Below the pieces are notes generated by a model, which saw only the letters and a program-made list of their open reading frames with translations, ran no database searches and was not told the DNA's origin. A stretch of DNA of 59,089 nucleotides. It comes from Pseudomonas endophytica. Lineage in GTDB: Bacteria; Pseudomonadota; Gammaproteobacteria; Pseudomonadales; Pseudomonadaceae. Below, piece by piece: positions 8,300-17,069 of this stretch (positions are counted from its first letter, which is position 1; each line of letters opens with the position of its first letter). Made by a program: the position numbers and the translations under genes. The stretch covers positions 1 to 59,089 of the forward strand of contig NZ_LLWH01000068.1 of NCBI RefSeq assembly GCF_001411475.1, read 5' to 3'.

Positions 8300-8827
8300 A
8301 TGGCCACTCATTCCAGTGTTGCCCACGCCAATTTGACTGTCCGCCAAACCCTGTTGCACCAACTGTTTGGTGATCATCATGGGTGGCTATTCGAGCGGCT
8401 GCGGGCGCGCTTGGGTTGCCCCAGCGATGCGGCAGACATGGCCTCGGAAACCTTTGTGCAGGTCGTCGCGCTGGACGATCCGCACTCGATACGCGAGCCG
8501 CGTGCCTTGCTCACAACGATTGCCAAGCGGCTGATGTACGCCAGTTGGCGCCGTCGTGATCTGGAGCGTGCGTACTTGGACGCGCTGGCGAATGAGCCGG
8601 AGCAGTTTGCCCCTTCGGCAGAACAACAGGTGATGGCGGTTGAAGCGTTGATTGAGATCGACCGCTTGCTCGACGGCCTTTCCTCGCGAGCCCGCGCAGC
8701 GTTTCTATATAGCCAATTGGATGGCATGACTTACGCCGATATTGCTCGTGAGCTGGGCGTGTCTGCGCCGCGCGTTCATCAATATGTGGTGCAGGGGTTG
8801 CGTGCGTGTTTCGAGGCGCGGACATGA
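8300..8827 (+). CDS. ECF sigma factor, FecI-like (iron starvation)
   Basis: The 175-residue extracytoplasmic-function sigma factor should direct transcription of the downstream receptor when the siderophore is bound. Region 2 spans about residues 15-80 (LLHQLFGDHHGWLFERLRAR, SDAADMASETFVQVV, PRALLTTIAKRL). Region 4 spans about 110-170 (LDGLSSRARAAFLYSQLDGM, then YADIARELGVSAPRVHQYV). The pattern matches FecI-type iron-starvation sigmas. A Fur box lies just upstream. Its TGA overlaps the ATG of the FecR-like gene, so the two are translationally coupled. Confidence 0.94.
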   Translation: MATHSSVAHANLTVRQTLLHQLFGDHHGWLFERLRARLGCPSDAADMASETFVQVVALDDPHSIREPRALLTTIAKRLMYASWRRRDLERAYLDALANEPEQFAPSAEQQVMAVEALIEIDRLLDGLSSRARAAFLYSQLDGMTYADIARELGVSAPRVHQYVVQGLRACFEART

Positions 8828-9765
8828 AGCCCTCGCTGTCTTCAGCCGTGCAGGAGGCCATTAACTGGATGGCCTGTCAGCGCTCCGGTTATTTCGATGA
8901 GCAACAGCAGCAGTCCTTTGAGCAATGGTTGGCTGCGGATTGGCAGCATCAAGAGGCTTGGCAGCAACTGCAACAGCGATTGCAGGCGACCTTTGGGGGT
9001 GTCGACGGCGTTTCGGGGCGTGCGCTAGCCAGGGAGCGGCCAGTGCGTCGGCGCACTGTACTGCGCGGCGCGTTGGCGTTGGGCGGGCTGGCTGCGGGTA
9101 GTTATTGCCTGACACAGCCGGGTTGGCAGCTAGCGGGTTTGCGTTACGACTTGAGCACGGGGACTGCCCAGCGCGAAAGCATCTCTTTGCCCGATGGCTC
9201 GTCTTTACTGCTCAACGCGCAGAGTACGGCGAATCTGAATTTCGACGGGCGCAAGCGTGATATCGAGTTGCTCAGCGGCGGTGCCATTGTTGATGTGCGG
9301 GCCAGTGACCGTGATGCGCTGCGACTGTGTTCACAGTTGGGCGTGATGAGCATGGGCGAGGGGCGCTGCATGATGATGTTGTCCCAAGGCGCAGCGCAGG
9401 TCTGGGCGCTGCAAAAAAGCGTGCAGGTCACTCACCGCGATGGCACCCGGGTAACCTTGAAAGAAGGGCAGGGTGCCCGTCTCAGCGCCAGCGGTATTGA
9501 GTTGACTGGTACTTCTGCGAACAGCGCGTCAGGCTGGTCGAAAGGGGTGCTGGAAGTCCACAACCAAACGCTGGCCACGGTCATTGACGCCTTGCGCCCT
9601 TATCACAAGGGCGTGCTGAGCCTGAGCCCAGACACCGCGCACTTGAGGATATCCGGCCTGTTCAGCCTTGATCACAGCGAGCAGGCGCTGGCCGCGATGG
9701 CGGATGTGCTGCCGTTGCGCGTCGACTCTTTCCTTGGCCTCTGGACGCGAGTGACCCTGAGTTGA
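8824..9765 (+). CDS. FecR-like anti-sigma regulator
   Basis: A 313-residue inner-membrane regulator that relays the signal from the TonB-dependent receptor to the ECF sigma factor. The cytoplasmic N-terminus has the DUF4880 pattern (AINWMACQRSGYF near 13-25, FEQWLAADWQHQEAWQQL near 33-50). A single membrane segment, LRGALALGGLAAGSYCL, lies near residues 80-96. The periplasmic FecR domain has SISLPDGSSLLLNAQSTANL near 119-138. The chosen ATG at 8824 overlaps the sigma-gene stop as ATGA; an upstream in-frame ATG at 8806 is inside the sigma gene and less likely. Confidence 0.93.
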   Translation: MKPSLSSAVQEAINWMACQRSGYFDEQQQQSFEQWLAADWQHQEAWQQLQQRLQATFGGVDGVSGRALARERPVRRRTVLRGALALGGLAAGSYCLTQPGWQLAGLRYDLSTGTAQRESISLPDGSSLLLNAQSTANLNFDGRKRDIELLSGGAIVDVRASDRDALRLCSQLGVMSMGEGRCMMMLSQGAAQVWALQKSVQVTHRDGTRVTLKEGQGARLSASGIELTGTSANSASGWSKGVLEVHNQTLATVIDALRPYHKGVLSLSPDTAHLRISGLFSLDHSEQALAAMADVLPLRVDSFLGLWTRVTLS

Positions 9766-9878
9766 TAGGCGTTAAAAAAATATTTTTCGTCGCCCCTTAA
9801 TATTTCCCTGGCTCAACGCACAAGGAAGACAGTACTGCGTTTTTGCAGCTGTTCTGTCCTGCTCCCGGAGAGTCACTC

Positions 9879-12266
9879 ATGCGTTCCCAGCTCCTTTGCC
9901 CGCTGGCCATTGCTATCAGCGTTCTTGTTGCGCCTGTCAGCATTACCCACGCTGCGCAGGCAGACCCTGCCGCTGCGTTGCACGCTTATGCTTTGCCCGC
10001 GGGATCGTTGGAGTCGACATTGATCGCCATTGGCCAGCTCAGTGGCCGCCAAGTGGTGTTTTTGCCGGACGATGTCAAAGGCCGTCAGGCCCACAAGGTG
10101 TCGGGCACGCTGACAGCGGAGCAAGCCGTTGAGCAGGCGTTGCAGGGCAGCGGGCTGTCGTTATTGATCAGCGGCAGTGGTGCGCTGACCGTGCAGCCTG
10201 ATAGCGATGTGCTGACCTTGGGCGTCTCGAACATTAATGCGGTTGCCGATGAAGAGTCGGCCTACGGCCCGGTCTACGGCTACGTGGCCAAGCGCGCCGC
10301 TAGCGGGACTAAAACCGACACGCCGTTGATCGAAACTCCGCAGTCGATCTCGGTCGTCACCCGCACTGAAATGGACGCTAGAAAGAGCGACACACTGGCC
10401 GACGCGCTGGGTTACACCCCAGGTTTTGTTAGCCAGCCGAACGGGTTCAGTCGGGTCGCGGATGACTACACGCTGCGTGGCTTTAACGTGGGATCTGGCA
10501 CGGGCGGCATGCTGCTCGATGGCATGAAGTTGCAGTCCAGTGTGTATGATGGTGGCATTGAGCCGTTTGGCCTAGAGCGTGTCGAAGTCCTTAAAGGGGC
10601 CTCTTCGGTGCTGTATGGGCAACTTTCACCCGGTGGTCTGATCAACGCCGTGAGTAAGCGTGCCAGCGCCACACCGCTGCATCAGGTCAGCGCCGAGTAC
10701 GGCAGTCACAATCGCAAGCAGTACACCTTCGACCTCGGCGGGCCACTGGACGATCAAGGTGAGTTTTCGTATCGGCTCAATGGGCTTTGGCGCGACGCCG
10801 ACACTCAGGTGGACCACATTCGTGACGATAAACGCTTTATCGCGCCTGCCTTTACTTGGAAGCCAAACGAAGACACCTCACTGACAATACTCGCCAGCCA
10901 CACCGAGGCGCTGACCGGCCTGACGCCTCCGCTTACCTACGCCATGACCACCTACAGTACCCAGCCAGGTCCAAAAATAGGCCCCGACGACTTTGTCGGT
11001 GAGCCGGGTTACGATCACTTCAACAGCCGCATAGACATCCTCGGCTATATGTTTGAGCACAGCTTGAGCGACACCCTCAAGGTTCGCCATGCCTTGCGCT
11101 ATTACCAATCCAACGTGTCATGGAATTACCTGCTGCCGTACACCCTGACCGGCAACACGCTCACCCGTCGCTACAGCGAGCGTGATGAGCATTCCACCGG
11201 TTGGACCACCGACAACAACGTCGAATGGACGATTGAGTCGGGGCGCTGGCGTCACACCCTGCTGGCGGGTGCCGACTACTACCACAAGACTTATGACACC
11301 CATCGCCACATTAGCGCGACGGTTGCGCAACTTGCGCCGAGTCTCGACTTATCACGCTTTGCTTACACCGGTGTCGGGCCTAATACTGCGCCAGAGTCTG
11401 GTTGGGAGATTCACAGCCGTCAGGCGGGCATTTACCTGCAAGACCAGATCACCTTCGATGATCGCTGGGTGCTTCTGTTAGGTGGCCGACAAGACTGGGC
11501 AGAAAGCCGAAACTACTCCTTCGCCAACCAAACCCGCACACCGCGCAGCGATCAAAAGGCGACCGGGCGCGTCGCGCTGCTGTATTTGTTTGATAACGGC
11601 ATTGCGCCATACGTCAGCTACAGCCAGTCGTTCCAACCCGCCGATGTCGCCAACCCCGGTGTGGCAGGAACCTTCGACCCCATTGAAGGTGAGCAATACG
11701 AAGTCGGTATTCGCTACCAGCCGCCCGGTGGAAACACCTTACTCAGTGCGGCGTTGTACTCGCTGACGCAGACCAATGCGATCACCTATGACGCCCTGAC
11801 AGCGCAGTACGAGCAATATGGTAAAAGTCGCTCCAAAGGTGTGGAGCTTGAAGCGAAGACTCAGTGGACCGACAACTTGAGCATGACCGCGGCGTACACC
11901 TACACCGATGCCCATGTGCTGGAAGACAACGTGGTCAGCAACGTGGGCAAGCGCCTAGAAGGCGTGCCTTACCACAACGCGTCGTTTTGGACCGACTACG
12001 GCTTAGCCGAGTTTGGCCTGCCACAGCTCAAAATCGGGCTGGGTGCGCTGTATACCGGTACGACGCGCACTTCGCCGCTTATCACCGATCGTAAGATCCC
12101 GGCCTACAGTCGCTTCGATGCCCGCATCAGCTACGACATTGACGAGCACTGGCAGCTGACGGCGAAGGCGCAAAACCTGACCAACGAGTCTTACCTGTCG
12201 TGCAGCACCTCGTGCCGCTATGGCGATGAGCGCAGTGTCATTGGCGCGGTGAGCTATCAGTGGTAA
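9879..12266 (+). CDS. TonB-dependent siderophore receptor with signalling domain (FecA/FoxA-type)
   Basis: A 795-residue outer-membrane transporter that imports a ferric siderophore and signals through the FecR-like protein. A signal peptide occupies about residues 1-27. An STN signalling domain follows, containing YALPAGSLESTLIAIGQLSG and TAEQAVEQALQGSGLSLLI. The plug region includes TPQSISVVTRTEMDAR, YTLRGFNVG and RVEVLKGASSVLYGQLSPGG. The barrel ends in the normal aromatic terminus YQW. The start at 9879 follows a GGAGAG; an earlier in-frame start lacks a signal peptide. Overall pattern is closest to FoxA/FiuA-like hydroxamate receptors, but the ligand is not proven. Confidence 0.93.
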   Translation: MRSQLLCPLAIAISVLVAPVSITHAAQADPAAALHAYALPAGSLESTLIAIGQLSGRQVVFLPDDVKGRQAHKVSGTLTAEQAVEQALQGSGLSLLISGSGALTVQPDSDVLTLGVSNINAVADEESAYGPVYGYVAKRAASGTKTDTPLIETPQSISVVTRTEMDARKSDTLADALGYTPGFVSQPNGFSRVADDYTLRGFNVGSGTGGMLLDGMKLQSSVYDGGIEPFGLERVEVLKGASSVLYGQLSPGGLINAVSKRASATPLHQVSAEYGSHNRKQYTFDLGGPLDDQGEFSYRLNGLWRDADTQVDHIRDDKRFIAPAFTWKPNEDTSLTILASHTEALTGLTPPLTYAMTTYSTQPGPKIGPDDFVGEPGYDHFNSRIDILGYMFEHSLSDTLKVRHALRYYQSNVSWNYLLPYTLTGNTLTRRYSERDEHSTGWTTDNNVEWTIESGRWRHTLLAGADYYHKTYDTHRHISATVAQLAPSLDLSRFAYTGVGPNTAPESGWEIHSRQAGIYLQDQITFDDRWVLLLGGRQDWAESRNYSFANQTRTPRSDQKATGRVALLYLFDNGIAPYVSYSQSFQPADVANPGVAGTFDPIEGEQYEVGIRYQPPGGNTLLSAALYSLTQTNAITYDALTAQYEQYGKSRSKGVELEAKTQWTDNLSMTAAYTYTDAHVLEDNVVSNVGKRLEGVPYHNASFWTDYGLAEFGLPQLKIGLGALYTGTTRTSPLITDRKIPAYSRFDARISYDIDEHWQLTAKAQNLTNESYLSCSTSCRYGDERSVIGAVSYQW

Positions 12267-12580
12267 AGCAGGGGCAGGCCGCAGCGTCCCGGCGCTATCG
12301 ACTCGCGGTGCTATCGCGGGTGATAGCCGCAGGGGTGGGGGGTTACACCTTGACCGCGCTGTGTACTGCCTGCCTTGCGTTGAGCTTGCCGCTGCCGCGT
12401 GTCGAGGCAGCGGTTAGCGCGACACTCCCGGCCTTTCTGATCTTGTGTTTGGCGGTGATCTGGGTGTTTGCGGCACGTTCGGCCTGGCTTGCTTGGTTTG
12501 GGCTGCTTGTGCCTTGCCTGATGCTGGGCGCTGGCTACCTTTGGTTATCAGGCATTGGATTGCCGGGAGTGACGTCATGA
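12260..12580 (+). CDS. DUF3649 small membrane protein of the iron-uptake operon
   Basis: The 106-residue protein has about three hydrophobic segments (near residues 22-43, 50-70 and 76-97). It matches DUF3649-type proteins found in siderophore-reductase operons. It starts at a GTG that overlaps the receptor stop and ends in an ATGA overlap with the PepSY gene, so all three are translationally linked. No catalytic residues are evident. It probably helps the PepSY protein at the inner membrane. Confidence 0.75.
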   Translation: MVKQGQAAASRRYRLAVLSRVIAAGVGGYTLTALCTACLALSLPLPRVEAAVSATLPAFLILCLAVIWVFAARSAWLAWFGLLVPCLMLGAGYLWLSGIGLPGVTS

Positions 12581-14097
12581 AAAACGGCTTCCGGCAAAGC
12601 ATGGCCTGGCTGCACACGTGGTCTGGATTGATCGTCGGCTGGCTACTGCTAGCGATTTTCGTGACCGGTAGCGCCAGCTATTACCGCAGTGAAATCACCG
12701 GCTGGATGAACCCGCAGATCCAGCCCTCTGCACCGTTCAAAGAGAGTCAATCGCTCAGGCACGCGATGGACTGGCTACAAACCCGAGCGCCGGAGGCAAC
12801 CTCTTGGCTGATTGACCTGCCCACCGAACGCCTGCCTGTCACTCAAGTCATGTGGCAAGACGCAGGGGAGCGACGCTACAACAGCGCGTTGCTCGACCCC
12901 TCCTCAGCGCAACTCTTAGCGTCGCGTAAGAGCTTTGGCGGGGATTTCTTCTACGGCTTCCACTTTCAACTGAGTCTGCCGCCCTTGATAGGTCGCTGGA
13001 TTGTCGGCATTGCCAGCATGTTGATGTTTATCGCCATCGTCAGCGGAGTGATCATTCACCGGCGCATTTTCAAAGACTTCTTCACCTTTCGACCGGGCAA
13101 GGGCCAGCGTTCTTGGCTCGACGCGCACAACACCTTGAGCGTGCTGGCGCTGCCCTTTCATGTGCTGATCACTTACACCGGTCTAGTCACGTTGATGTTC
13201 ATGTACGTGCCGTGGGGCATTGATTTGGTTTACGGAAAAGAGCGTGGGGCATTTTTGAGTGAGGTTCGCGACTTCAGCGCGCCCATAGCGCCAGCCTCCG
13301 AAACAGCCCCATTGGTGCCCTACACCAGTGTCATCGAGCAAGCCCGTCAGTATTGGGGTGAGGGGCACATCGCACGCGTGGCGATCAGTTCGCCCGGTGT
13401 GGCCAACGCGCGTATCGAACTGATCCGAGACACCCGGGATCAACTCTCCTTCAGGCCTCAGCGGTTGGTGATTGGCGGCGTGGGAGGTGAACTGATCGAA
13501 ACGGTCGCGCCTGCGGGGCCAGCCAAGGCGTTTTACAACGTGATGTATGGTCTGCACATGGCGCACTTCGCCGACCCGTTGCTACGTGTGCTGTTATTTC
13601 TTAGTGGTCTGGGGGGGAGCGCAATGATCGCCACCGGTTTGCAGTTGTGGGTGATCAAACGTCGAGGCAATGCAACCAAGGGCCTATACCGTCGAATCGA
13701 AGGCTTGAACGTGATGGCGGTGCTTGGCTTGCCATTGGCCATGGGCTCTTATTTTTGGGCAAACCGCTTACTGCCCGACGACCTGCTTGGGCGGGAAATC
13801 CGTGAAATACAGGCGTTTTTCTGCGTCTGGCTGCTGACACTGTTGCACGCGCAAATACGTGCGCCGCGTCACGCTTGGCGGGAACAGGCATTACTTTGCG
13901 CGCTGGGTTTCGCGGGGCTGCCAATACTCGACTTCGCAACCGGCCCAGATGCGCTCAATGGTTTCAATGGGGTCAGCCTTTTGCTCGCCATCGGTTTTGC
14001 CTATGCGGCGTGGCGACTCTATCGTGCCCCGGCGAAGCTCGGCCCAGCGCCTCGGTCAACTGCCACCTCATCCCGCCCTCGCGAATCCAGAACATGA
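12577..14097 (+). CDS. PepSY-associated membrane protein, probable siderophore reductase
   Basis: A 506-residue inner-membrane protein of the PepSY-TM family. The first helix has conserved histidine and tryptophan in SMAWLHTWSGLIVGWLLLAI near residues 7-26, followed by the large periplasmic PepSY region. Further helices lie near 145-165 (IVGIASMLMFIAIVSGVIIH), 188-212, 340-362 and toward the C-terminus. Paired histidines in helices, such as HRRIFKDFF and MYGLHMAHFADPLLR, suggest haem or metal binding. FoxB-like members reduce ferric siderophores in the periplasm to release iron. The ATG at 12577 overlaps the DUF3649 stop; longer readings into that gene are rejected. Confidence 0.85.
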   Translation: MKNGFRQSMAWLHTWSGLIVGWLLLAIFVTGSASYYRSEITGWMNPQIQPSAPFKESQSLRHAMDWLQTRAPEATSWLIDLPTERLPVTQVMWQDAGERRYNSALLDPSSAQLLASRKSFGGDFFYGFHFQLSLPPLIGRWIVGIASMLMFIAIVSGVIIHRRIFKDFFTFRPGKGQRSWLDAHNTLSVLALPFHVLITYTGLVTLMFMYVPWGIDLVYGKERGAFLSEVRDFSAPIAPASETAPLVPYTSVIEQARQYWGEGHIARVAISSPGVANARIELIRDTRDQLSFRPQRLVIGGVGGELIETVAPAGPAKAFYNVMYGLHMAHFADPLLRVLLFLSGLGGSAMIATGLQLWVIKRRGNATKGLYRRIEGLNVMAVLGLPLAMGSYFWANRLLPDDLLGREIREIQAFFCVWLLTLLHAQIRAPRHAWREQALLCALGFAGLPILDFATGPDALNGFNGVSLLLAIGFAYAAWRLYRAPAKLGPAPRSTATSSRPRESRT

Positions 14098-14435
14098 GCG
14101 TACTCACCTGGGCTGCATTGCTCTACGCGGCACTGACGGCTTTGAGCTTGTCAGTGAGCCGTCACTCGCGCGACGTCTTCAACGGCCGCCCGACCTTGCT
14201 CAGCCCACGCAGCTTGCGTTGGCTCGGCTTCACCGGCATCGCCGCCTCCCTCATCTACTGTTTGATCGCCGCACCCAGCGGCCGGTCATGGGTGATGTGG
14301 TTCGGCGCGCTTACTGTCTTAGGCTATGGGCTCAACACGGCTCTGGCCTACGTCCCGCGGCTGGTCCCATTAGCAGGGCAGTGCGCGTTCGGCGTGGCGT
14401 TGGTTGTTGGGGTGATGGGGAGGCCAATGGGGTAG
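14094..14435 (+). CDS. DUF3325 small membrane protein
   Basis: The 113-residue protein has three to four hydrophobic segments and matches DUF3325, the usual last gene of PepSY iron-uptake operons. It begins MSVLTWAALLYAALTALSLS and keeps the conserved LLSPRSLRWLGFTG near residues 38-51. Its ATG overlaps the stop of the PepSY gene. Its role is unknown beyond the association with siderophore reduction. Confidence 0.8.
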   Translation: MSVLTWAALLYAALTALSLSVSRHSRDVFNGRPTLLSPRSLRWLGFTGIAASLIYCLIAAPSGRSWVMWFGALTVLGYGLNTALAYVPRLVPLAGQCAFGVALVVGVMGRPMG

Positions 14436-14503
14436 CCCAGGAAGCGATGCCTGCCCCGAACTAAAAGAAACCCAAGAAGCACTAATAACGATGCTCTTTG
14501 CGC

Positions 14504-14614
14504 TTAAACGCTTAGCACTTCGCTTTTAGAGCCGTATCGAACCGACTTAATCAGTGGCGTTACATAGCTTTCAAGCTGCTTTCCTAAATCTGCGCTAGAA
14601 GACTTCTTTCTCAT
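14504..14614 (-). pseudogene. Truncated ParD-like antitoxin remnant
   Basis: The minus-strand frame from ATG 14614 reads SADLGKQLESYVTPLIKSVR and then YGSKSEVL. This matches the ribbon-helix-helix start of ParD antitoxins (sLgexlexfIxxxVxsGrYgSxSEVvR). It stops at 14504 after 36 residues, whereas ParD has about 80. No ParE toxin follows. It is probably the leftover of a lost toxin-antitoxin pair. Confidence 0.5.
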
Positions 14615-14636
14615 GTCCAAGGCTCGCTTTAGCCAC

Positions 14637-15119
14637 TCAAGCATCTTTGCTTATCGTTATTTCGGGTGCATGACTGACTGGAAAGTTAACCGAGCGGGCG
14701 ATAAAACATTTTTCGTGTGCTTTTTGATGCAGAGCATGAGCCTTTTCAATGTCAGCCCCCGAAGCCACTATCACCTTTGGCCTCAAAACAACGGAGGTGA
14801 ATTGCCCCGCGCCGTGACTCTCCTCGACCATGGCGCCTTGTGCATTATCCTCGTAGCCCACCACCACAATTCCGGCCTCGGCGCAAAGTCCCAAGTACCA
14901 CAGTTTGTGGCACGCCGACAGTGATGCAACCAGTAGCTCTTCTGGGTTCCAGCGTGTTGAGTCGCCCCGAAAGCTAGGGTCGGATGAGCCTTCAATCAGT
15001 GACTTGCCGCTCGCTCGGATCTCATGTGCACGGCTATAACCGCGATACGATGAGCTCCCTGTGCCCTCATTTCCAGTCCAAACAACTTGGACGTCATAGC
15101 GGTGTACTTTGTCTGTCAT
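14637..15119 (-). CDS. OsmC family peroxidase-like protein
   Basis: The 160-residue OsmC/Ohr-superfamily protein has the two expected redox cysteines: one in LLVASLSACHKLWYLGLCAE near residue 70 and one in AHEKCFIARSVNFPV near residue 138. The N-terminal NEGTGSSSYRGYSRAHEI is typical of the OsmC-like branch annotated in Pseudomonas. Such enzymes reduce organic hydroperoxides with thiol help, as cytoplasmic dimers. It stands alone, divergent from the SMI1/KNR4 gene. Confidence 0.88.
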   Translation of the reverse strand: MTDKVHRYDVQVVWTGNEGTGSSSYRGYSRAHEIRASGKSLIEGSSDPSFRGDSTRWNPEELLVASLSACHKLWYLGLCAEAGIVVVGYEDNAQGAMVEESHGAGQFTSVVLRPKVIVASGADIEKAHALHQKAHEKCFIARSVNFPVSHAPEITISKDA

Positions 15120-15236
15120 TTGATCGTTCCGAGGAGTGAGCTTCCGGGAGGCAAGGTATTTGCGCAGGCTTCAGCCTGTCATTCAGCAAACTTCAAGCTA
15201 AGCTAGCGTGCACTATTGCATGCTTGGAAGCGCTTT

Positions 15237-15887
15237 ATGAAGACAGTGATGGAACGGTTAGAGAAATGGTTAGAAGCCCATCTTCCTGAATTACGCCAGG
15301 ATCTGGCTCCGGGCTGTTCGGAGGCTGAACTCGCAGCGTTCGAAAGCCTTGTTGGCAGACCTTTTCCTGAAAGCTTGAAGCAGCTTTACAGGTTGCACGA
15401 TGGGCAGCACGGTGTTGCGAGTTCAGGACCGTTTTATGGGCTTAATTTTCTGTCGCTGGCGGCGGCCAAGGCACAGTGGGAATCTTGGAAAGACATCATT
15501 GAGCAGTGGTCGCCAGAAGAAATGACCGAGGCGAGTGAGTTCTGCACTTCGGCAACCCCCGGTGCTATTCAAACGCTCTACGCAAACAGGTTTTGGATAC
15601 CCTTCGCCTACGACTATGGCGGTAACCATCTTGGGGTTGATCTCGATCCAGGAGAGCGCGGAACCTTGGGGCAAGTCATCAATTTTGGCAGCGACGAAGA
15701 AGATAAATATGTTGTGGGCAGATCCGTTGATACGTTTATGTCGTGGCTGGTCGGTCAACTCGAAAGCGGCAACTTCGCCATCAGGGAGGAGGATGGCGGT
15801 TGGCAAAGCTTGAACATCAAAGAGCCTGAGGTGCTTCATTTTCTGGACGCAGTGCCCATTCTGTTTGGGGCGCAGTCTGATAAGTAA
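15237..15887 (+). CDS. SMI1/KNR4 family protein
   Basis: A 216-residue protein with the SMI1/KNR4 (SUKH) fold signature: AAFESLVGRPFPESLKQLYR near residues 39-58, HDGQHG next, and FWIPFAYDYGGNHLGVDLDP near 120-139. In bacteria this fold often serves as the immunity protein of polymorphic toxins, though yeast-like regulatory roles exist. The ATG at 15237 has GGAAG upstream and is preferred over an in-frame TTG at 15216. It is followed on the same strand by a 194-residue unknown protein after 52 bp. Confidence 0.82.
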   Translation: MKTVMERLEKWLEAHLPELRQDLAPGCSEAELAAFESLVGRPFPESLKQLYRLHDGQHGVASSGPFYGLNFLSLAAAKAQWESWKDIIEQWSPEEMTEASEFCTSATPGAIQTLYANRFWIPFAYDYGGNHLGVDLDPGERGTLGQVINFGSDEEDKYVVGRSVDTFMSWLVGQLESGNFAIREEDGGWQSLNIKEPEVLHFLDAVPILFGAQSDK

Positions 15888-15939
15888 ATCGGAAAAATCG
15901 CCAATGGATTTACGCGAGTAGGGCGTAAAGGAGACGGGT

Positions 15940-16524
15940 ATGGGTATTTTAGATCGGCTTTTTGGTGGGCGCTTTACCATGCCGCCACCTGAGGAGACCA
16001 ACCTCAGTGCTTCAGCAATTCTCAAAGAGATGCGCCCCGAGCGAAGCGATCCCGGTCAAAAAAAAGCATTGGAAGCTTTCGCTCAGGCACTGGTAGCACT
16101 CATGCCGGAAAAAGAAGGCGCTAGGTTGGTCAGGCGTGTCATGCGTCGATACGCAATCGGAGATGAGGCAGCCGATGCGCTCACGGAGGCCTTTTTGAAT
16201 GACTCAAGAGGACAGAAACTTGAGCACCTCGTTCTGCTTAGCGTGGATTGGAAGGGCTATGACGTATTCGAGTATCAAGCGCCCTATCTGGTTAGCGCTT
16301 GTGGTGTGAAAGAACCCTACGCGTATGTGCGACAAGGCGCGTCATCAATGCCAGAGATGCTCCAAGAATTTGATCAATGGCTGGCTCGGTTCGGTAAACG
16401 TTACCTTCACCTAGACACCGGAAGCGATAATTACGACGGTGTGATTGTCGACGCTGATCGGCTGGAAGCGATGACTGAATTGGCTGGGCGAGCTGGGGTC
16501 AAGGTGAGTCTTGAGAGCTTTTAG
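15940..16524 (+). CDS. Hypothetical protein beside the SMI1/KNR4 gene
   Basis: I do not recognise this 194-residue protein with certainty. It begins MGILDRLFGGRF and has a helical first half (LEAFAQALVALMP, ARLVRRVMRRYAIGDEAADA). The second half looks alpha/beta (LSVDWKGYDVFEYQAPYLVS, then RYLHLDTGSDNYDGVIVDAD). There is no signal peptide or membrane segment. A GGAGACGG site precedes the ATG. The acidic second half and position after an SMI1/KNR4 gene fit immunity-like or accessory proteins of toxin loci, which is inference only. A DUF6630-type identity is possible. Confidence 0.7.
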   Translation: MGILDRLFGGRFTMPPPEETNLSASAILKEMRPERSDPGQKKALEAFAQALVALMPEKEGARLVRRVMRRYAIGDEAADALTEAFLNDSRGQKLEHLVLLSVDWKGYDVFEYQAPYLVSACGVKEPYAYVRQGASSMPEMLQEFDQWLARFGKRYLHLDTGSDNYDGVIVDADRLEAMTELAGRAGVKVSLESF

Positions 16525-16647
16525 CGAAGAGACTGACTGAAACACTCGCGCCACTTTTCTGCGGATGAAAAAAGCGTGGGCACTTTGCCCTGCAGTCAAA
16601 GCGCCGCTGTCCCATCACTGAGAAAGCGGCGTTTCCAACGGCATGGG

Positions 16648-16766
16648 TTAAAACGTGTACTTGGTTGTGAGCATAACGTTGCGCGGCAGGCCGTAGGAGC
16701 CGCTGCGGAAGTTCTCATCCAGCGAGCTGATGTACTTTTTGTACATTTCTTTGGGCGCAAACCTTG
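16648..16766 (-). pseudogene. C-terminal fragment of a TonB-dependent receptor
   Basis: The minus-strand frame ending at TAA 16648 reads FAPKEMYKKYISSLDENFRS and then GSYGLPRNVMLTTKYTF. This is the terminal beta-strand end of FpvA-like siderophore receptors, including the final phenylalanine. Nothing upstream continues it, because the DUF3077 gene ends at 16767. It is the last 39 residues of a deleted receptor gene. Confidence 0.65.
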
Positions 16767-17069
16767 TTAGAGGCTTAAGGCGGCATTCCCTTCTTGAGCC
16801 TGTTGAAGCCCCATCGTGAGGTCATCAATGACCGCCTTTGCCATCTCGCTGAGATAATGCGAAGCCCACCGCATGGCTTCGCTGCCATCGTCCATGGCCC
16901 CGTGGAACGACAGCGTATTGACGCAGCTCATCAGCAGAGAGGTGTGCTCCATCGCCTCAACGCCTGAGATACCCGGGTTGACGCTGAACAAACGTTGATT
17001 CTGAGCATTGCACTTGCCGAACGTGGCAGCGCCGGTGGTATGGATCAAAGGGGAAGTAGGGTGTGTCAT
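16767..17069 (-). CDS. DUF3077 family protein
   Basis: The 100-residue protein begins MTHPTSPLIHTTGAATFGKC and contains LFSVNPGISGVEAMEHTSLL and MRWASHYLSEMAKAVIDDL. This is the pattern of the Pseudomonas-specific DUF3077 family, small helical proteins of unknown function. The ATG at 17069 has a strong AGGAG eight bases upstream. The frame stays open further upstream to 17222, but that part is a structured leader shared with the island's replication operon, not coding. The SD can pair with a leader segment, so translation is probably RNA-controlled. Confidence 0.8.
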   Translation of the reverse strand: MTHPTSPLIHTTGAATFGKCNAQNQRLFSVNPGISGVEAMEHTSLLMSCVNTLSFHGAMDDGSEAMRWASHYLSEMAKAVIDDLTMGLQQAQEGNAALSL

